Under the pieces are notes generated by a model, which saw only the letters and a program-made list of their open reading frames with translations, had not been told where the DNA came from and did not search any database. Positions 1 through 6,572 of a stretch of DNA of 8,658 nucleotides are shown one piece after another. Position 1 is the first letter of the stretch; each line of letters opens with the position of its first letter. A program made the translations under genes and the position numbers. Location of the stretch: positions 1 to 8,658 of the forward strand of contig JBKCHQ010000052.1 of NCBI GenBank assembly GCA_046302715.1, given 5' to 3'. This DNA comes from CAMCXT01 sp046302715 (GTDB lineage: Bacteria; Bacteroidota; Bacteroidia; M30B66).

Positions 1-67
1 CACCGAAGATGAGCAACCTGCCGGGCAGGTTCTTGTTGAGTTTGTTCGTGCCGCGGACGCCAATTAA
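1..67 (+). CDS. C-terminal end of an unidentified protein (partial)
   Basis: The reading frame beginning at base 2 is open from the window edge and gives 21 residues, ending in LVEFVRAADAN before a TAA at 65-67. Its codons strongly favour G in first position (GTT, GAG, GCC, GAC and similar), as real coding DNA does; the other frames lack this pattern. The stop lies 17 bp before the radA ATG on the same strand, and no promoter is visible in that gap, so this gene is probably co-transcribed with radA. The tail is acidic then hydrophobic, but too short to assign to a family. What is seen is an open frame with coding-like composition; that it is a gene is an inference. Confidence 0.5.
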   Translation, partial: TEDEQPAGQVLVEFVRAADAN

Positions 68-84
68 TACAACCGGCAAAATTT

Positions 85-1452
85 ATGGCCGGAATTAAAA
101 CCTCATTTTTTTGTCAGAGTTGTGGCTTTCAATCGCCCAAATGGTTAGGTAAATGCCCAAGTTGCGGCTCTTGGAATTCTTTTACTGAGGAGGTGCTTCA
201 AAAAAAAGCCAAAAGCGGTTCATGGGTTAACAGCGAGAAAGTTAGAGCGCCTAAACCCACCCGAATCAATGAAGTTGAGCAAAAAGACCATGAGCGGCTC
301 GACACCGGCGACAAGGAGCTAAACCGCATACTTGGAGGTGGCATTGTGCCGGGGTCCTTGATTCTATTAGGTGGTGAGCCCGGCATCGGCAAGTCAACCT
401 TGATGCTGCAACTCGCCATAAGAAGTACACGGTTAAAAGTACTATATGTTTCAGGAGAAGAAAGCGAGCAGCAAATACGTATGCGAGCAGGCCGTATTGG
501 CATTATGAACGATCAGTGTTACGTACTGGCCGAAACACAAATGCAACGCATTTTCCAGCATATACATGATGTGCAGCCTCAACTTTTAGTAGTTGACTCC
601 ATTCAAACGCTCCAAACCGAAAATATAGAATCGTCGCCGGGAAGCGTATCGCAAATTAGAGAGTGTACAGCTGAGCTACTTCGATTTGCTAAAGAAAGCA
701 ATACGCCGGTTTTTCTTATAGGTCACATTACCAAGGATGGACAGATTGCCGGTCCCAAGATTTTGGAACACATGGTGGATGTGGTGCTGCAGTTTGAGGG
801 CGACCGCAACCATGTGTATCGCATTGTTAGGTCTGTGAAAAATCGTTTTGGCTCCACATCTGAGTTGGGCATTTACGAGATGATAAACGAAGGTTTGCGT
901 GAGGTTGATAATCCTTCGCAGGTGTTATTGTCGCAAATGGACGAGCCCTTTTCGGGAATTGCTATTTCGGCAACGATGGAAGGAGCACGCCCTATGCTGG
1001 TTGAAACGCAGGCGCTGGTAAGTACGGCGGTTTATGGAACACCGCAACGATCGGTTACCGGCTTTGACTTACGCCGCCTTAACATGCTTCTGGCGGTTAT
1101 TGAAAAGCGCTGTGGATTTAAGTTGGGACAGAAAGACGTATTTCTCAACATTACAGGCGGAATTCGAACCGAAGATCCGGCCGTGGATTTGGGGATTGTC
1201 TGTGCTATATTGTCGTCCGACTTGGATTTGCCCATCCCGGGAAAGATTTGTTTTGCCGGCGAGGTAGGCCTAAGCGGCGAAATACGGCCGGTGGGCCGCA
1301 TTGAGCAGCGCATAGGCGAAGCCGAACGCATGGGATTTACGAAAATATTAGTGTCGGAGTATAACCTTAAAGGAATTAAGCGCGACAAATACGGCATTAA
1401 AATTATTGGGGTGAAGAAAATTGAAGAGGCCTTTAGGGAGTTATATGGATAA
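85..1452 (+). CDS. radA: DNA repair protein RadA (RadA/Sms branch-migration ATPase)
   Basis: RadA is a RecA-like, DnaB-type ATPase that drives branch migration of recombination intermediates and helps process stalled forks in the cytoplasm. All family landmarks are present in the 455 residues, a normal length. An N-terminal zinc finger uses C10, C13, C24 and C27 (CQSC, CPSCGSW). A RecA-like ATPase core carries Walker A GGEPGIGKST at 96-105, Walker B LLVVDS at 167-172 and the RadA-specific KNRFG motif at 252-256. From about residue 280 to the end is the Lon-protease-like domain (TGGIRTEDPAVDLG, residues 357-370), which in RadA is a structural and DNA-binding module without protease activity. 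The ATG at 85 places the zinc finger at its usual distance from the N-terminus. No Shine-Dalgarno is seen, as is normal in Bacteroidota. It sits 17 bp after an upstream frame and probably shares its transcript. Confidence 0.97.
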   Translation: MAGIKTSFFCQSCGFQSPKWLGKCPSCGSWNSFTEEVLQKKAKSGSWVNSEKVRAPKPTRINEVEQKDHERLDTGDKELNRILGGGIVPGSLILLGGEPGIGKSTLMLQLAIRSTRLKVLYVSGEESEQQIRMRAGRIGIMNDQCYVLAETQMQRIFQHIHDVQPQLLVVDSIQTLQTENIESSPGSVSQIRECTAELLRFAKESNTPVFLIGHITKDGQIAGPKILEHMVDVVLQFEGDRNHVYRIVRSVKNRFGSTSELGIYEMINEGLREVDNPSQVLLSQMDEPFSGIAISATMEGARPMLVETQALVSTAVYGTPQRSVTGFDLRRLNMLLAVIEKRCGFKLGQKDVFLNITGGIRTEDPAVDLGIVCAILSSDLDLPIPGKICFAGEVGLSGEIRPVGRIEQRIGEAERMGFTKILVSEYNLKGIKRDKYGIKIIGVKKIEEAFRELYG

Positions 1453-1562
1453 TTTCGGCAATCAAACTTGTAAGTGAACACCACATTTAAAGGCCACGTC
1501 ATGTCTAATGGAAATTAAAATCTAGGTGCAACCATTTTCAAAAGAGTACAATAGTTCTGGTA

Positions 1563-1578
1563 TTCAAAAATTTTTGAA
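1563..1578. repeat. Perfect 16-bp palindrome upstream of the cytochrome-like gene
   Basis: The sequence TTCAAAAATTTTTGAA is its own reverse complement. It lies about 60 bp before the ATG at 1639 and its centre is about 33 bp upstream of the candidate -7 element. That position could suit a dimeric regulator. The A5T5 core could equally be intrinsically bent DNA or chance in AT-rich sequence. An operator role is inference only. Confidence 0.4.
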
Positions 1579-1603
1579 ATGCATAGAGAATCACAAATTA
1601 TGA

Positions 1604-1611
1604 TAATTTTA
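1604..1611 (+). promoter_or_regulatory. Candidate -7 promoter element for the cytochrome-like gene
   Basis: TAATTTTA differs at one base from the Bacteroidota -7 consensus TAnnTTTG. It would give a transcript start near 1618 and a leader of about 20 nt. A TTTTTG at 1571-1576 could serve as the -33 element, but the 27-bp spacing is longer than the usual roughly 17-23. This is a weak call in AT-rich DNA. Confidence 0.27.
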
Positions 1612-1638
1612 GACATATGAAATTAACCACATAGCCCT

Positions 1639-2010
1639 ATGAAAAAATCAATACTTTTCATTGTTGTCTTATCGGGAATAATTGCCATTAACGCCTGTAA
1701 AAAAGATAGTACCGATTATGCAGCACAGGCAGTATGCACAGGTGCTGTCCCAACGTATAGCGGCGAAATCGCGAGCATTATCGACACGCATTGCGGCGAC
1801 AGCAATTGCCATAGCGCAAACGCTTCTAAAGCAGGAATTAATCTTTCAACTTACGCACTCGCCAGCAGTCAGTTTTTAAATAATGAAGATATTCTAATTT
1901 CTATTCACCACGGCAGTGGTGTGGCTCCAATGCCCGATAATAAACCACAACTGTCCAGCGATATCATTAACAAACTCGACTGCTGGGTAAAGAATGGCTG
2001 TCCAGAATAG
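1639..2010 (+). CDS. Predicted lipoprotein, cytochrome c-like with CX4CH haem motif
   Basis: This 123-residue protein starts with a lipoprotein signal (MKKSILFIVV..., lipobox INAC, lipidated Cys20) followed by KKDS. In Bacteroidota this usually means an envelope lipoprotein; its final membrane is not certain. The mature part resembles small Bacteroidota cytochrome c-like modules: IIDTHC at 47-52 leads into CGDSNCH (52-58), a CX4CH haem-attachment variant with H58 as proximal ligand. GVAPMPDN (95-102) offers M98 as the distal ligand, and a C-terminal helix ends in CWVKNGCPE. C33, C115 and C121 are extra cysteines, possibly forming a disulfide. No electron-transfer partner is encoded nearby, so its role is unknown. 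It could be a haem-less relative, because the canonical motif is CXXCH. The gene has its own AT-rich upstream region and converges with the DUF6265 gene 7 bp away. Confidence 0.75.
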   Translation: MKKSILFIVVLSGIIAINACKKDSTDYAAQAVCTGAVPTYSGEIASIIDTHCGDSNCHSANASKAGINLSTYALASSQFLNNEDILISIHHGSGVAPMPDNKPQLSSDIINKLDCWVKNGCPE

Positions 2011-2017
2011 ATGAGAA

Positions 2018-2476
2018 TTAATCGGCTTTGCGAATGAAAAAGAAATGCTCCTCACGGAGCCTGGAATTTTCATGCCCAAAAACAAATACTTCCAAGGTTG
2101 AAGCTCCTGTTTTGATGTAGTGTATTTTCTTCGGAAAATCATGTTTGGGATTCTCAAAAAACCATGAAGTATCTGTCGCTTCTTTGAGGTTGAATTCTAT
2201 GCCAACTCCATTATTTTGGCCTTTAACCCAGGACCTGTACACCACGGGATTTGTGGCCAAACTTATTTCGAGCCGCTCGTAAAACAGGGTGTCGTTTCCT
2301 TCCACTGCAAGCCCAAATCCCTTAAGTATATTTCCCTCTTGCCTCCAGGTTTCTGTATGGCTAAATGCGGTGTTTAGCCAGGTGCCGACCAGCCAGCGTG
2401 CAATCTCGTTTGGGCCTTGTCCGTTTGCCAGCATACATGAGCTCAGGCAATAGATAACGACTACAAATGCCCTCAT
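2018..2476 (-). CDS. Exported DUF6265-family protein
   Basis: This 152-residue protein has a hydrophobic N-terminus (MRAFVVVIYCLSSCMLANGQ) that looks like a Sec signal, with probable signal peptidase I cleavage near ANG-Q. LSSC at 11-14 also fits a lipobox, but would leave an unusually short 13-residue signal. The mature part follows the DUF6265 pattern: WLVGTW at 28-33, an E-x-W near 42-44, a GNDTLFYE segment at 60-67, and the diagnostic FENPKHDFPKKI at 107-118. The family is a small beta-rich, calycin-like fold common in Bacteroidota with no assigned biochemical function; the family call is from recall of this motif. It lies 44 bp downstream of leuS on the same strand and may be reached by read-through, though a candidate promoter sits in that gap. 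Confidence 0.8.
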   Translation of the reverse strand: MRAFVVVIYCLSSCMLANGQGPNEIARWLVGTWLNTAFSHTETWRQEGNILKGFGLAVEGNDTLFYERLEISLATNPVVYRSWVKGQNNGVGIEFNLKEATDTSWFFENPKHDFPKKIHYIKTGASTLEVFVFGHENSRLREEHFFFIRKAD

Positions 2477-2491
2477 AATTAACCTTTACAA

Positions 2492-2499
2492 CAAAATTA
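2492..2499 (-). promoter_or_regulatory. Candidate -7 promoter element for the DUF6265 gene
   Basis: On the minus strand this reads TAATTTTG, an exact match to TAnnTTTG. It sits 15 bp before the ATG at 2476, giving a predicted leader of about 10 nt. No TTTG is seen at the expected -33 distance, which would fall in the leuS stop region. The element suggests the gene can be transcribed independently of leuS. Confidence 0.38.
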
Positions 2500-2520
2500 A
2501 CTCTTCTTAAATCACACTCG

Positions 2521-5295
2521 TTACACCACTACATTTACCATCCGCCCGGGTACAACAATTACCTTTTTAGGTTTGCCTCCATTGAGCCATTTTGATGCTT
2601 CTTCATGCGAAAGGGCCAGTTCCTGTACTTCCTGTTGCGGCATATCTACCGGTACCTGAATCTGGTAGCGGGTTTTTCCGTTAAATGCCACCGGATACAC
2701 CACCGCACTTTCGCGGATAAAAGCTTCGTTCCAATTCGGGAAACTAGCCTTGGTAATCGATTCGGTTTCGCCGCAGGCCTGCCATAATTCTTCGGCGATA
2801 TGCGGGGCGTAAGGCGATAGAATAATCAGCAAATCCTTTACTATAGCCTTCTTCGAACATTTTAAGTCGCTCAGTTCATTCACGCAAATCATAAAGGTGC
2901 TCACCGAGGTATTGAACGAGAAGCGTTCGATGTCTTCCTCCACTTTGCGGATGGTTTTGTGCAACACGCGTAGTTCTTGCTCGCTTGGCCTATCGTCGCT
3001 CAAACGCAGCTTACCATTTTCGTCGATGCACAGATTCCACAGTTTTTTAAAGAAGCGATAAACGCCTTCAATTCCGTTCGTATTCCAAGGTTTGAACTGC
3101 TCGAGTGGACCTAAAAACATTTCGTAAAGGCGCAGCGTGTCGGCGCCATACTGCTCAATGATATCGTCGGGATTTACCACATTGTACTTCGATTTCGACA
3201 TCTTTTCAATTTCGACACCACAGATATATTCACCATTGGCATTGCACGTAAATTCGGCTTCGGCAAATTCGGGGCGCCAGTTACGCACCGCCTCAATGTC
3301 GAGGACATCGTTGCGCACTAAATTTACATCTACATGTAAGGCACTGGTTTTAATATCGGGATTAGCCTTAAGCAAGTCGGCCGAGATGTAGCGGTTTTCG
3401 CCAGCCACACGGTACACAAAATTTGAGCGGCCCAGAATCATGCCCTGGTTGATGAGTTTTCGGAAAGGCTCCTTGCGACTCACTCGGCCCGTATCGTAAA
3501 GGAATTTCTGCCAGAAACGCGCGTACAGCAAATGCCCTACAGCATGCTCTGTACCCCCAATGTACAAATCTACATCCTGCCAGTATGCTTCGGCATCTTT
3601 GCTCAGAAATTCGTTTTCGTTGCGCGGATCCATGTACCTCAGGAAATACCACGACGATCCGGCATAACCGGGCATGGTATCGGTTTCGCGGCGGCCTTGA
3701 GCGGTTTCAACCCAGGCTTCAGCTTTTACGAGCGGGCTTTCGGGTTTGCCGGTAGGACGAAAATCGTCGAGCACCGGAAGTTCTAGAGGAAGTTCGCTTT
3801 CATTCAAGGCATAGGCTACACCATCGCGATATACAATCGGAAAAGGCTCGCCCCAATACCGCTGGCGGCTAAATCCGGCATCGCGCAGGCGGTAATTCAC
3901 CTTACCGGCACCAAAACCACGCTGTTCGATTTCGGCGATAGCCTTTTTCATAGCTTCGTAGCCGGTTAATCCATTGAGGAAATCGGAATTTTTGAGGCGG
4001 GTTTCTTTAGAAGTGTGCGCTTCGCTTGAAATATCAGCACCTTCGTGTATTTCGGTAATCGGGATGGCAAAATGTCGGGCAAAATCCCAATCGCGCTGAT
4101 CGCCTGCGGGTACAGCCATCACGGCGCCGGTTCCGTAGCCGGCAAGCACGTAATCGCCTACCCAGATGGGGATTTTCTTTCCGCTAAACGGATGCAGTGC
4201 ATACGCACCGGTAAATACGCCACTAATGCGCTTTACATCGGCCATGCGCTCGCGCTCACTTCGGTTTTTTGCGGCATTTACATAGGCTTGGACTTCGGTA
4301 TTTCTATTTTCGGTTGTGAGTGTGGCTACCAACTCGTGCTCGGGCGCAAGGGTAATAAAATCAACTCCGAAAACCGTATCTGGTCGGGTGGTGAATACTT
4401 CAATGGTAGCATCACTATTTTCGACTCTGAAATTCAAGCTTGCTCCTTCCGATTTGCCAATCCAATTGCGCTGCATGTCTTTCATCGATTCGGTCCAGTC
4501 GAGTTCTTCCAAATCGCCCAACAAACGTTCTGCGTAAGCCGTAATGCGCAAAAACCATTGGCGCATCATGCGTTTTTCGACCGGATGTCCACCGCGCTCG
4601 CTAAAGCCATCCTTTACCTCGTCGTTGGCCAGAACTGTACCTAAAGCCTCGCACCAGTTTACACTCGCATCGCGCTGGTAGGCCAGGCGATAATTCATCA
4701 ATACCTGATGCTGGTCTTTCTCGCTCATGCCTTTCCATTGGCTAGCGGTAAATGCATCATGCATATCGCAAGCTGCATTAAGATCAGATGTTCCGTTCGA
4801 ATTGAAATGTTCCTTCAGCGATTCGATTGATTCTGCTTTGCCCGATGCTTTATTAAACCAACTATTGAACAGTTGGATGAAAATCCACTGTGTCCATTTG
4901 TAATATTTCGGGTCGGATGTATTTACCTGACGATCCCAGTCGAAGCAAAAGCCAATGTTGTCGAGCTGTTGGCGGTAACGTGCGCTATTTTCGGCGGTGG
5001 TATCAGCGGGATGGCGACCGGTTTGAATGGCATATTGTTCGGCCGGCAATCCAAATGCGTCGAATCCCATGGGATGCAATACGTTGAAGCCTTTTAAACG
5101 CTTGTATCGCGAAACGATGTCGGAGGCAATATACCCGAGTGGATGTCCAACGTGCAACCCTGCCCCCGATGGATAAGGAAACATGTCGAGCACATAATAC
5201 TTCGGTTTTGACGCGTCTGTCTCTACCTTGTAAATATTGTTTGCACGCCAGTATTGCTGCCATTTCTTTTCGATTTCACGAAAATTGAGTTCCAT
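2521..5295 (-). CDS. leuS: Leucyl-tRNA synthetase (LeuRS)
   Basis: LeuRS is a class I synthetase that charges tRNA-Leu with leucine in the cytoplasm and edits mischarged amino acids. The HIGH-type motif is HVGH at 48-51 and KMSKS is at 698-702. The CP1 editing domain shows TTRPDT at 302-307 and GTGAVMAVPAGDQRD at 388-402, with D399 matching the conserved editing aspartate. YIGGTEHAVGHLLYARFW (578-595) and an anticodon-binding C-terminus complete the protein. At 924 residues it is longer than the roughly 860 of E. coli. The extra length is mainly an insert at about 150-205 and a leucine-specific segment before KMSKS (about 624-695), both recalled as typical of Bacteroidota. The ZN-1 region keeps only C215 (NWCEALGTVLAN ... 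SERGGHPV), so zinc binding there is probably lost. Sampled GC (32 of 60 bases at 3481-3540) exceeds that in uppP (23 of 60 at 6781-6840). Confidence 0.98.
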   Translation of the reverse strand: MELNFREIEKKWQQYWRANNIYKVETDASKPKYYVLDMFPYPSGAGLHVGHPLGYIASDIVSRYKRLKGFNVLHPMGFDAFGLPAEQYAIQTGRHPADTTAENSARYRQQLDNIGFCFDWDRQVNTSDPKYYKWTQWIFIQLFNSWFNKASGKAESIESLKEHFNSNGTSDLNAACDMHDAFTASQWKGMSEKDQHQVLMNYRLAYQRDASVNWCEALGTVLANDEVKDGFSERGGHPVEKRMMRQWFLRITAYAERLLGDLEELDWTESMKDMQRNWIGKSEGASLNFRVENSDATIEVFTTRPDTVFGVDFITLAPEHELVATLTTENRNTEVQAYVNAAKNRSERERMADVKRISGVFTGAYALHPFSGKKIPIWVGDYVLAGYGTGAVMAVPAGDQRDWDFARHFAIPITEIHEGADISSEAHTSKETRLKNSDFLNGLTGYEAMKKAIAEIEQRGFGAGKVNYRLRDAGFSRQRYWGEPFPIVYRDGVAYALNESELPLELPVLDDFRPTGKPESPLVKAEAWVETAQGRRETDTMPGYAGSSWYFLRYMDPRNENEFLSKDAEAYWQDVDLYIGGTEHAVGHLLYARFWQKFLYDTGRVSRKEPFRKLINQGMILGRSNFVYRVAGENRYISADLLKANPDIKTSALHVDVNLVRNDVLDIEAVRNWRPEFAEAEFTCNANGEYICGVEIEKMSKSKYNVVNPDDIIEQYGADTLRLYEMFLGPLEQFKPWNTNGIEGVYRFFKKLWNLCIDENGKLRLSDDRPSEQELRVLHKTIRKVEEDIERFSFNTSVSTFMICVNELSDLKCSKKAIVKDLLIILSPYAPHIAEELWQACGETESITKASFPNWNEAFIRESAVVYPVAFNGKTRYQIQVPVDMPQQEVQELALSHEEASKWLNGGKPKKVIVVPGRMVNVVV

Positions 5296-5317
5296 AGTTT
5301 TAAGCTCTAATAGTTCG

Positions 5318-5325
5318 CAAAGGTA
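5318..5325 (-). promoter_or_regulatory. Predicted -7 promoter element of leuS
   Basis: On the minus strand this reads TACCTTTG followed by C, an exact match to the Bacteroidota TAnnTTTG element in its commonest form. It lies 22 bp before the leuS ATG, predicting a leader of about 16 nt. The nearest TTTG upstream (plus-strand 5352-5355) is 26 bp away, longer than the usual -33 spacing, so the -33 half is unconvincing. It is the best-looking promoter in the window. Confidence 0.5.
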
Positions 5326-5406
5326 ACATCCCTTAAATTAAATAAGCTGTTCAAATGCTTGTTGAAAGATGAATTTTAAACAAGTAGCCCTTGTTGTTCA
5401 TCTGTT

Positions 5407-5414
5407 TATATTTG
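5407..5414 (+). promoter_or_regulatory. Candidate -7 element for the ftsX-truB operon
   Basis: TATATTTG matches TAnnTTTG exactly and is the only such match between leuS and the ftsX ATG at 5420. Transcription starting 5-7 nt downstream would begin at about the A of that ATG, implying a leaderless mRNA. Upstream TTG triplets at 5391-5393 and 5394-5396 are 13 and 10 bp away, too close for a normal -33 element. The motif is seen; its function is inferred. Confidence 0.33.
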
Positions 5415-5419
5415 CCCAC

Positions 5420-6292
5420 ATGTCTGATGAATCGGGTTTTCAAAGAAAACGTCTTAGGTCCTCCTATATTACCTCGGTTGTGAGCATCACCATGGTATTA
5501 TTCATGCTCGGACTTATGGGTCTGTTGCTCATTAATGCGCACAAGCTCACCGATTTTACCCGCGAATCGTTTACCGTAACTATTTTTTTTAAGGATACCG
5601 TTAATGAAGCACGCATCGAGCAGTTTACGAAAACCTTGCAAAAAGAAGAATTTGTAAAATCGATAAGCTACACCGATAAAGAAAAAGCAGCAGCAGAATT
5701 TCAAAAAGAACTGGGTGAGGATTTTGTTGATTTTTTGGGCTATAATCCTTTGCCAGCCTCTTTAGACGTTAACTTTAAGCCACAATTTGCAAGTCCTGAG
5801 TTTTTTGCTATTACCGAGAAAAAGTGGCTCAATAATGCCGATGTGGAACAGATAAACTACCCGCGTAACTTAATTGGTAAAATCGCCGATAATGTTCAAA
5901 AGTTGAGCTGGATATTCTTGGCTTTTGGCGCTGTGTTGGCTCTTATTGCGGTAACCCTCATTAATAACACCATACGTTTGTCGATTTATTCGCGACGTTT
6001 TTTGATAAAAACTATGCAGTTGGTGGGTGCTACTTCTGGATTTATCCGCCGTCCCTTTATTGTTAGCGGCCTCCTGCAAGGCTTTGTTGGTGGGCTAATT
6101 GCCATTGGTATGCTGGCCCTTACTCTTTTTATTGCCGAACAAAAAATTATAGGACTGAGCGAAATTCGCGATGTTAGATGGTTGGGAATTCTTGGAGGCG
6201 GCGTTTTGCTTGGTGGAATAATTTTATCGTTAATTTGTACTTATTTTGCGGTTCGAAAGTACCTCAATTTAAAATCAGATTCGCTTTACTAA
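5420..6292 (+). CDS. ftsX: Cell division protein FtsX (ABC transporter permease-like)
   Basis: FtsX is an inner-membrane protein that partners with the ATPase FtsE at the division site and couples it to activation of peptidoglycan hydrolases. With the start at 5420 the protein has 290 residues, normal for the phylum. It shows the FtsX layout: a cytoplasmic basic N-terminus (QRKRLRSSYIT), TM1 at about 20-40, a periplasmic domain to about 160, then TM2 at about 164-183, TM3 at 215-238 and TM4 at 254-277. The cytoplasmic signature IYSRRFLIKTMQLVGAT (about 189-205), followed by FIRRPF, is strongly FtsX-like. The frame stays open upstream to an ATG at 5369, but the extra 17 residues (MNFKQVALVV...) are atypical and span the candidate -7 element. 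MSDES at 5420 matches the family start. ftsE is not adjacent, as is usual in this phylum. First gene of a four-gene cluster. Confidence 0.93.
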   Translation: MSDESGFQRKRLRSSYITSVVSITMVLFMLGLMGLLLINAHKLTDFTRESFTVTIFFKDTVNEARIEQFTKTLQKEEFVKSISYTDKEKAAAEFQKELGEDFVDFLGYNPLPASLDVNFKPQFASPEFFAITEKKWLNNADVEQINYPRNLIGKIADNVQKLSWIFLAFGAVLALIAVTLINNTIRLSIYSRRFLIKTMQLVGATSGFIRRPFIVSGLLQGFVGGLIAIGMLALTLFIAEQKIIGLSEIRDVRWLGILGGGVLLGGIILSLICTYFAVRKYLNLKSDSLY

Positions 6293-6302
6293 TATTCATT
6301 AA

Positions 6303-6569
6303 ATGGCTCAAGAAAAAAAACAAATAAAGGATCAAAATGCCGATCAAAATACAGGGTTTGTGTTTGGCCCCACCAATTATAAAATAATGATAGCGGGTCT
6401 TGTCGTTATTTTTATCGGCTTTCTTTTAATGATGGGAGGGGGCTCGGAAGATCCTAACAAATTTAATCCCGAAATTTTTTCTACACGCAGAATTACCGTT
6501 GCACCCATAGTAGTTTTAATTGGGTTTGCCATCGAAGTAATTGCTATCATGTACAAGCCTAAAAACTAA
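6303..6569 (+). CDS. DUF3098 family small membrane protein
   Basis: This 88-residue protein has a charged, disordered N-terminus, then FVFGPTNYKIMIAG (19-32), a TM helix at about 28-46, a short loop with GGGSEDPNKFNPEIF (45-59) and STRRITVAPIV (60-70), and a second TM helix at about 66-84. The FGxxNYKIM and SxDPxxFNxxIFSxRRIxxAP pattern is the DUF3098 signature, a family I know only from Bacteroidota. Both termini are probably cytoplasmic, with the conserved loop in the periplasm; that topology is inferred. No function is established. It begins 10 bp after ftsX and ends 3 bp before uppP, so a role in division or lipid-carrier recycling is a reasonable guess. Its N-terminus contains an A8 run (6313-6320) and a direct repeat of GATCAAAAT (6330-6338, 6342-6350) encoding DQNADQN, a non-conserved linker. 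Confidence 0.88.
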   Translation: MAQEKKQIKDQNADQNTGFVFGPTNYKIMIAGLVVIFIGFLLMMGGGSEDPNKFNPEIFSTRRITVAPIVVLIGFAIEVIAIMYKPKN

Positions 6570-6572
6570 GGC

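Larger units (their letters stand above)
1453..1638. other. AT-rich intergenic region between radA and the cytochrome-like gene
   Basis: No convincing coding frame or RNA gene is seen in these 186 bp. No clear stem-and-U-tract terminator follows radA. The right half becomes strongly AT-rich and holds a perfect 16-bp palindrome (1563-1578) and a candidate -7 element (1604-1611), so it is most likely the promoter region of the downstream gene. Confidence 0.6.

Noticed and set aside
1..98. Alternative frames for the left edge: plus frame 3 with an ATG at 9-11, and a minus-strand frame
   Set aside because: The plus frame 3 ORF runs into radA and lacks the G-first codon pattern. The minus frame has no ATG start and no family resemblance. 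Frame 2, ending at 67, is the coding-like one.
1032..1502. Minus-strand open frame (156 codons) opposite the end of radA
   Set aside because: It overlaps the conserved RadA Lon-like domain and its translation is proline- and arginine-rich without a family pattern; it is a shadow frame.
2047..2060. Hairpin GCTCC-TCAC-GGAGC followed by TTTT at 2067-2070, as a terminator for the cytochrome-like gene
   Set aside because: The stem is only 5 bp, the T run is separated from it by 6 bases, and the sequence is coding DNA of the DUF6265 gene. It could contribute to termination but cannot be supported.
4045..4644. Long plus-strand open frame (199 codons) opposite leuS
   Set aside because: It lies wholly inside the well-supported leuS gene, has no recognisable domain, and arises from leuS codon composition. 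The same applies to the other frames opposite leuS (2605-2787, 3137-3391, 3532-3786, 4873-5097) and to the minus-strand frames at 3368-3652 and 5003-5263.
5369..5419. Upstream ATG extending ftsX by 17 codons
   Set aside because: The extension (MNFKQVALVVHLF...) does not look like FtsX N-termini, which start with a short basic cytoplasmic segment. It spans the candidate -7 element, and MSDES at 5420 fits the family better.
6330..6350. Direct repeat of GATCAAAAT with 3-bp spacing
   Set aside because: It is two copies in the non-conserved N-terminal linker of the DUF3098 protein (DQNADQN). It is too short for a functional repeat call.
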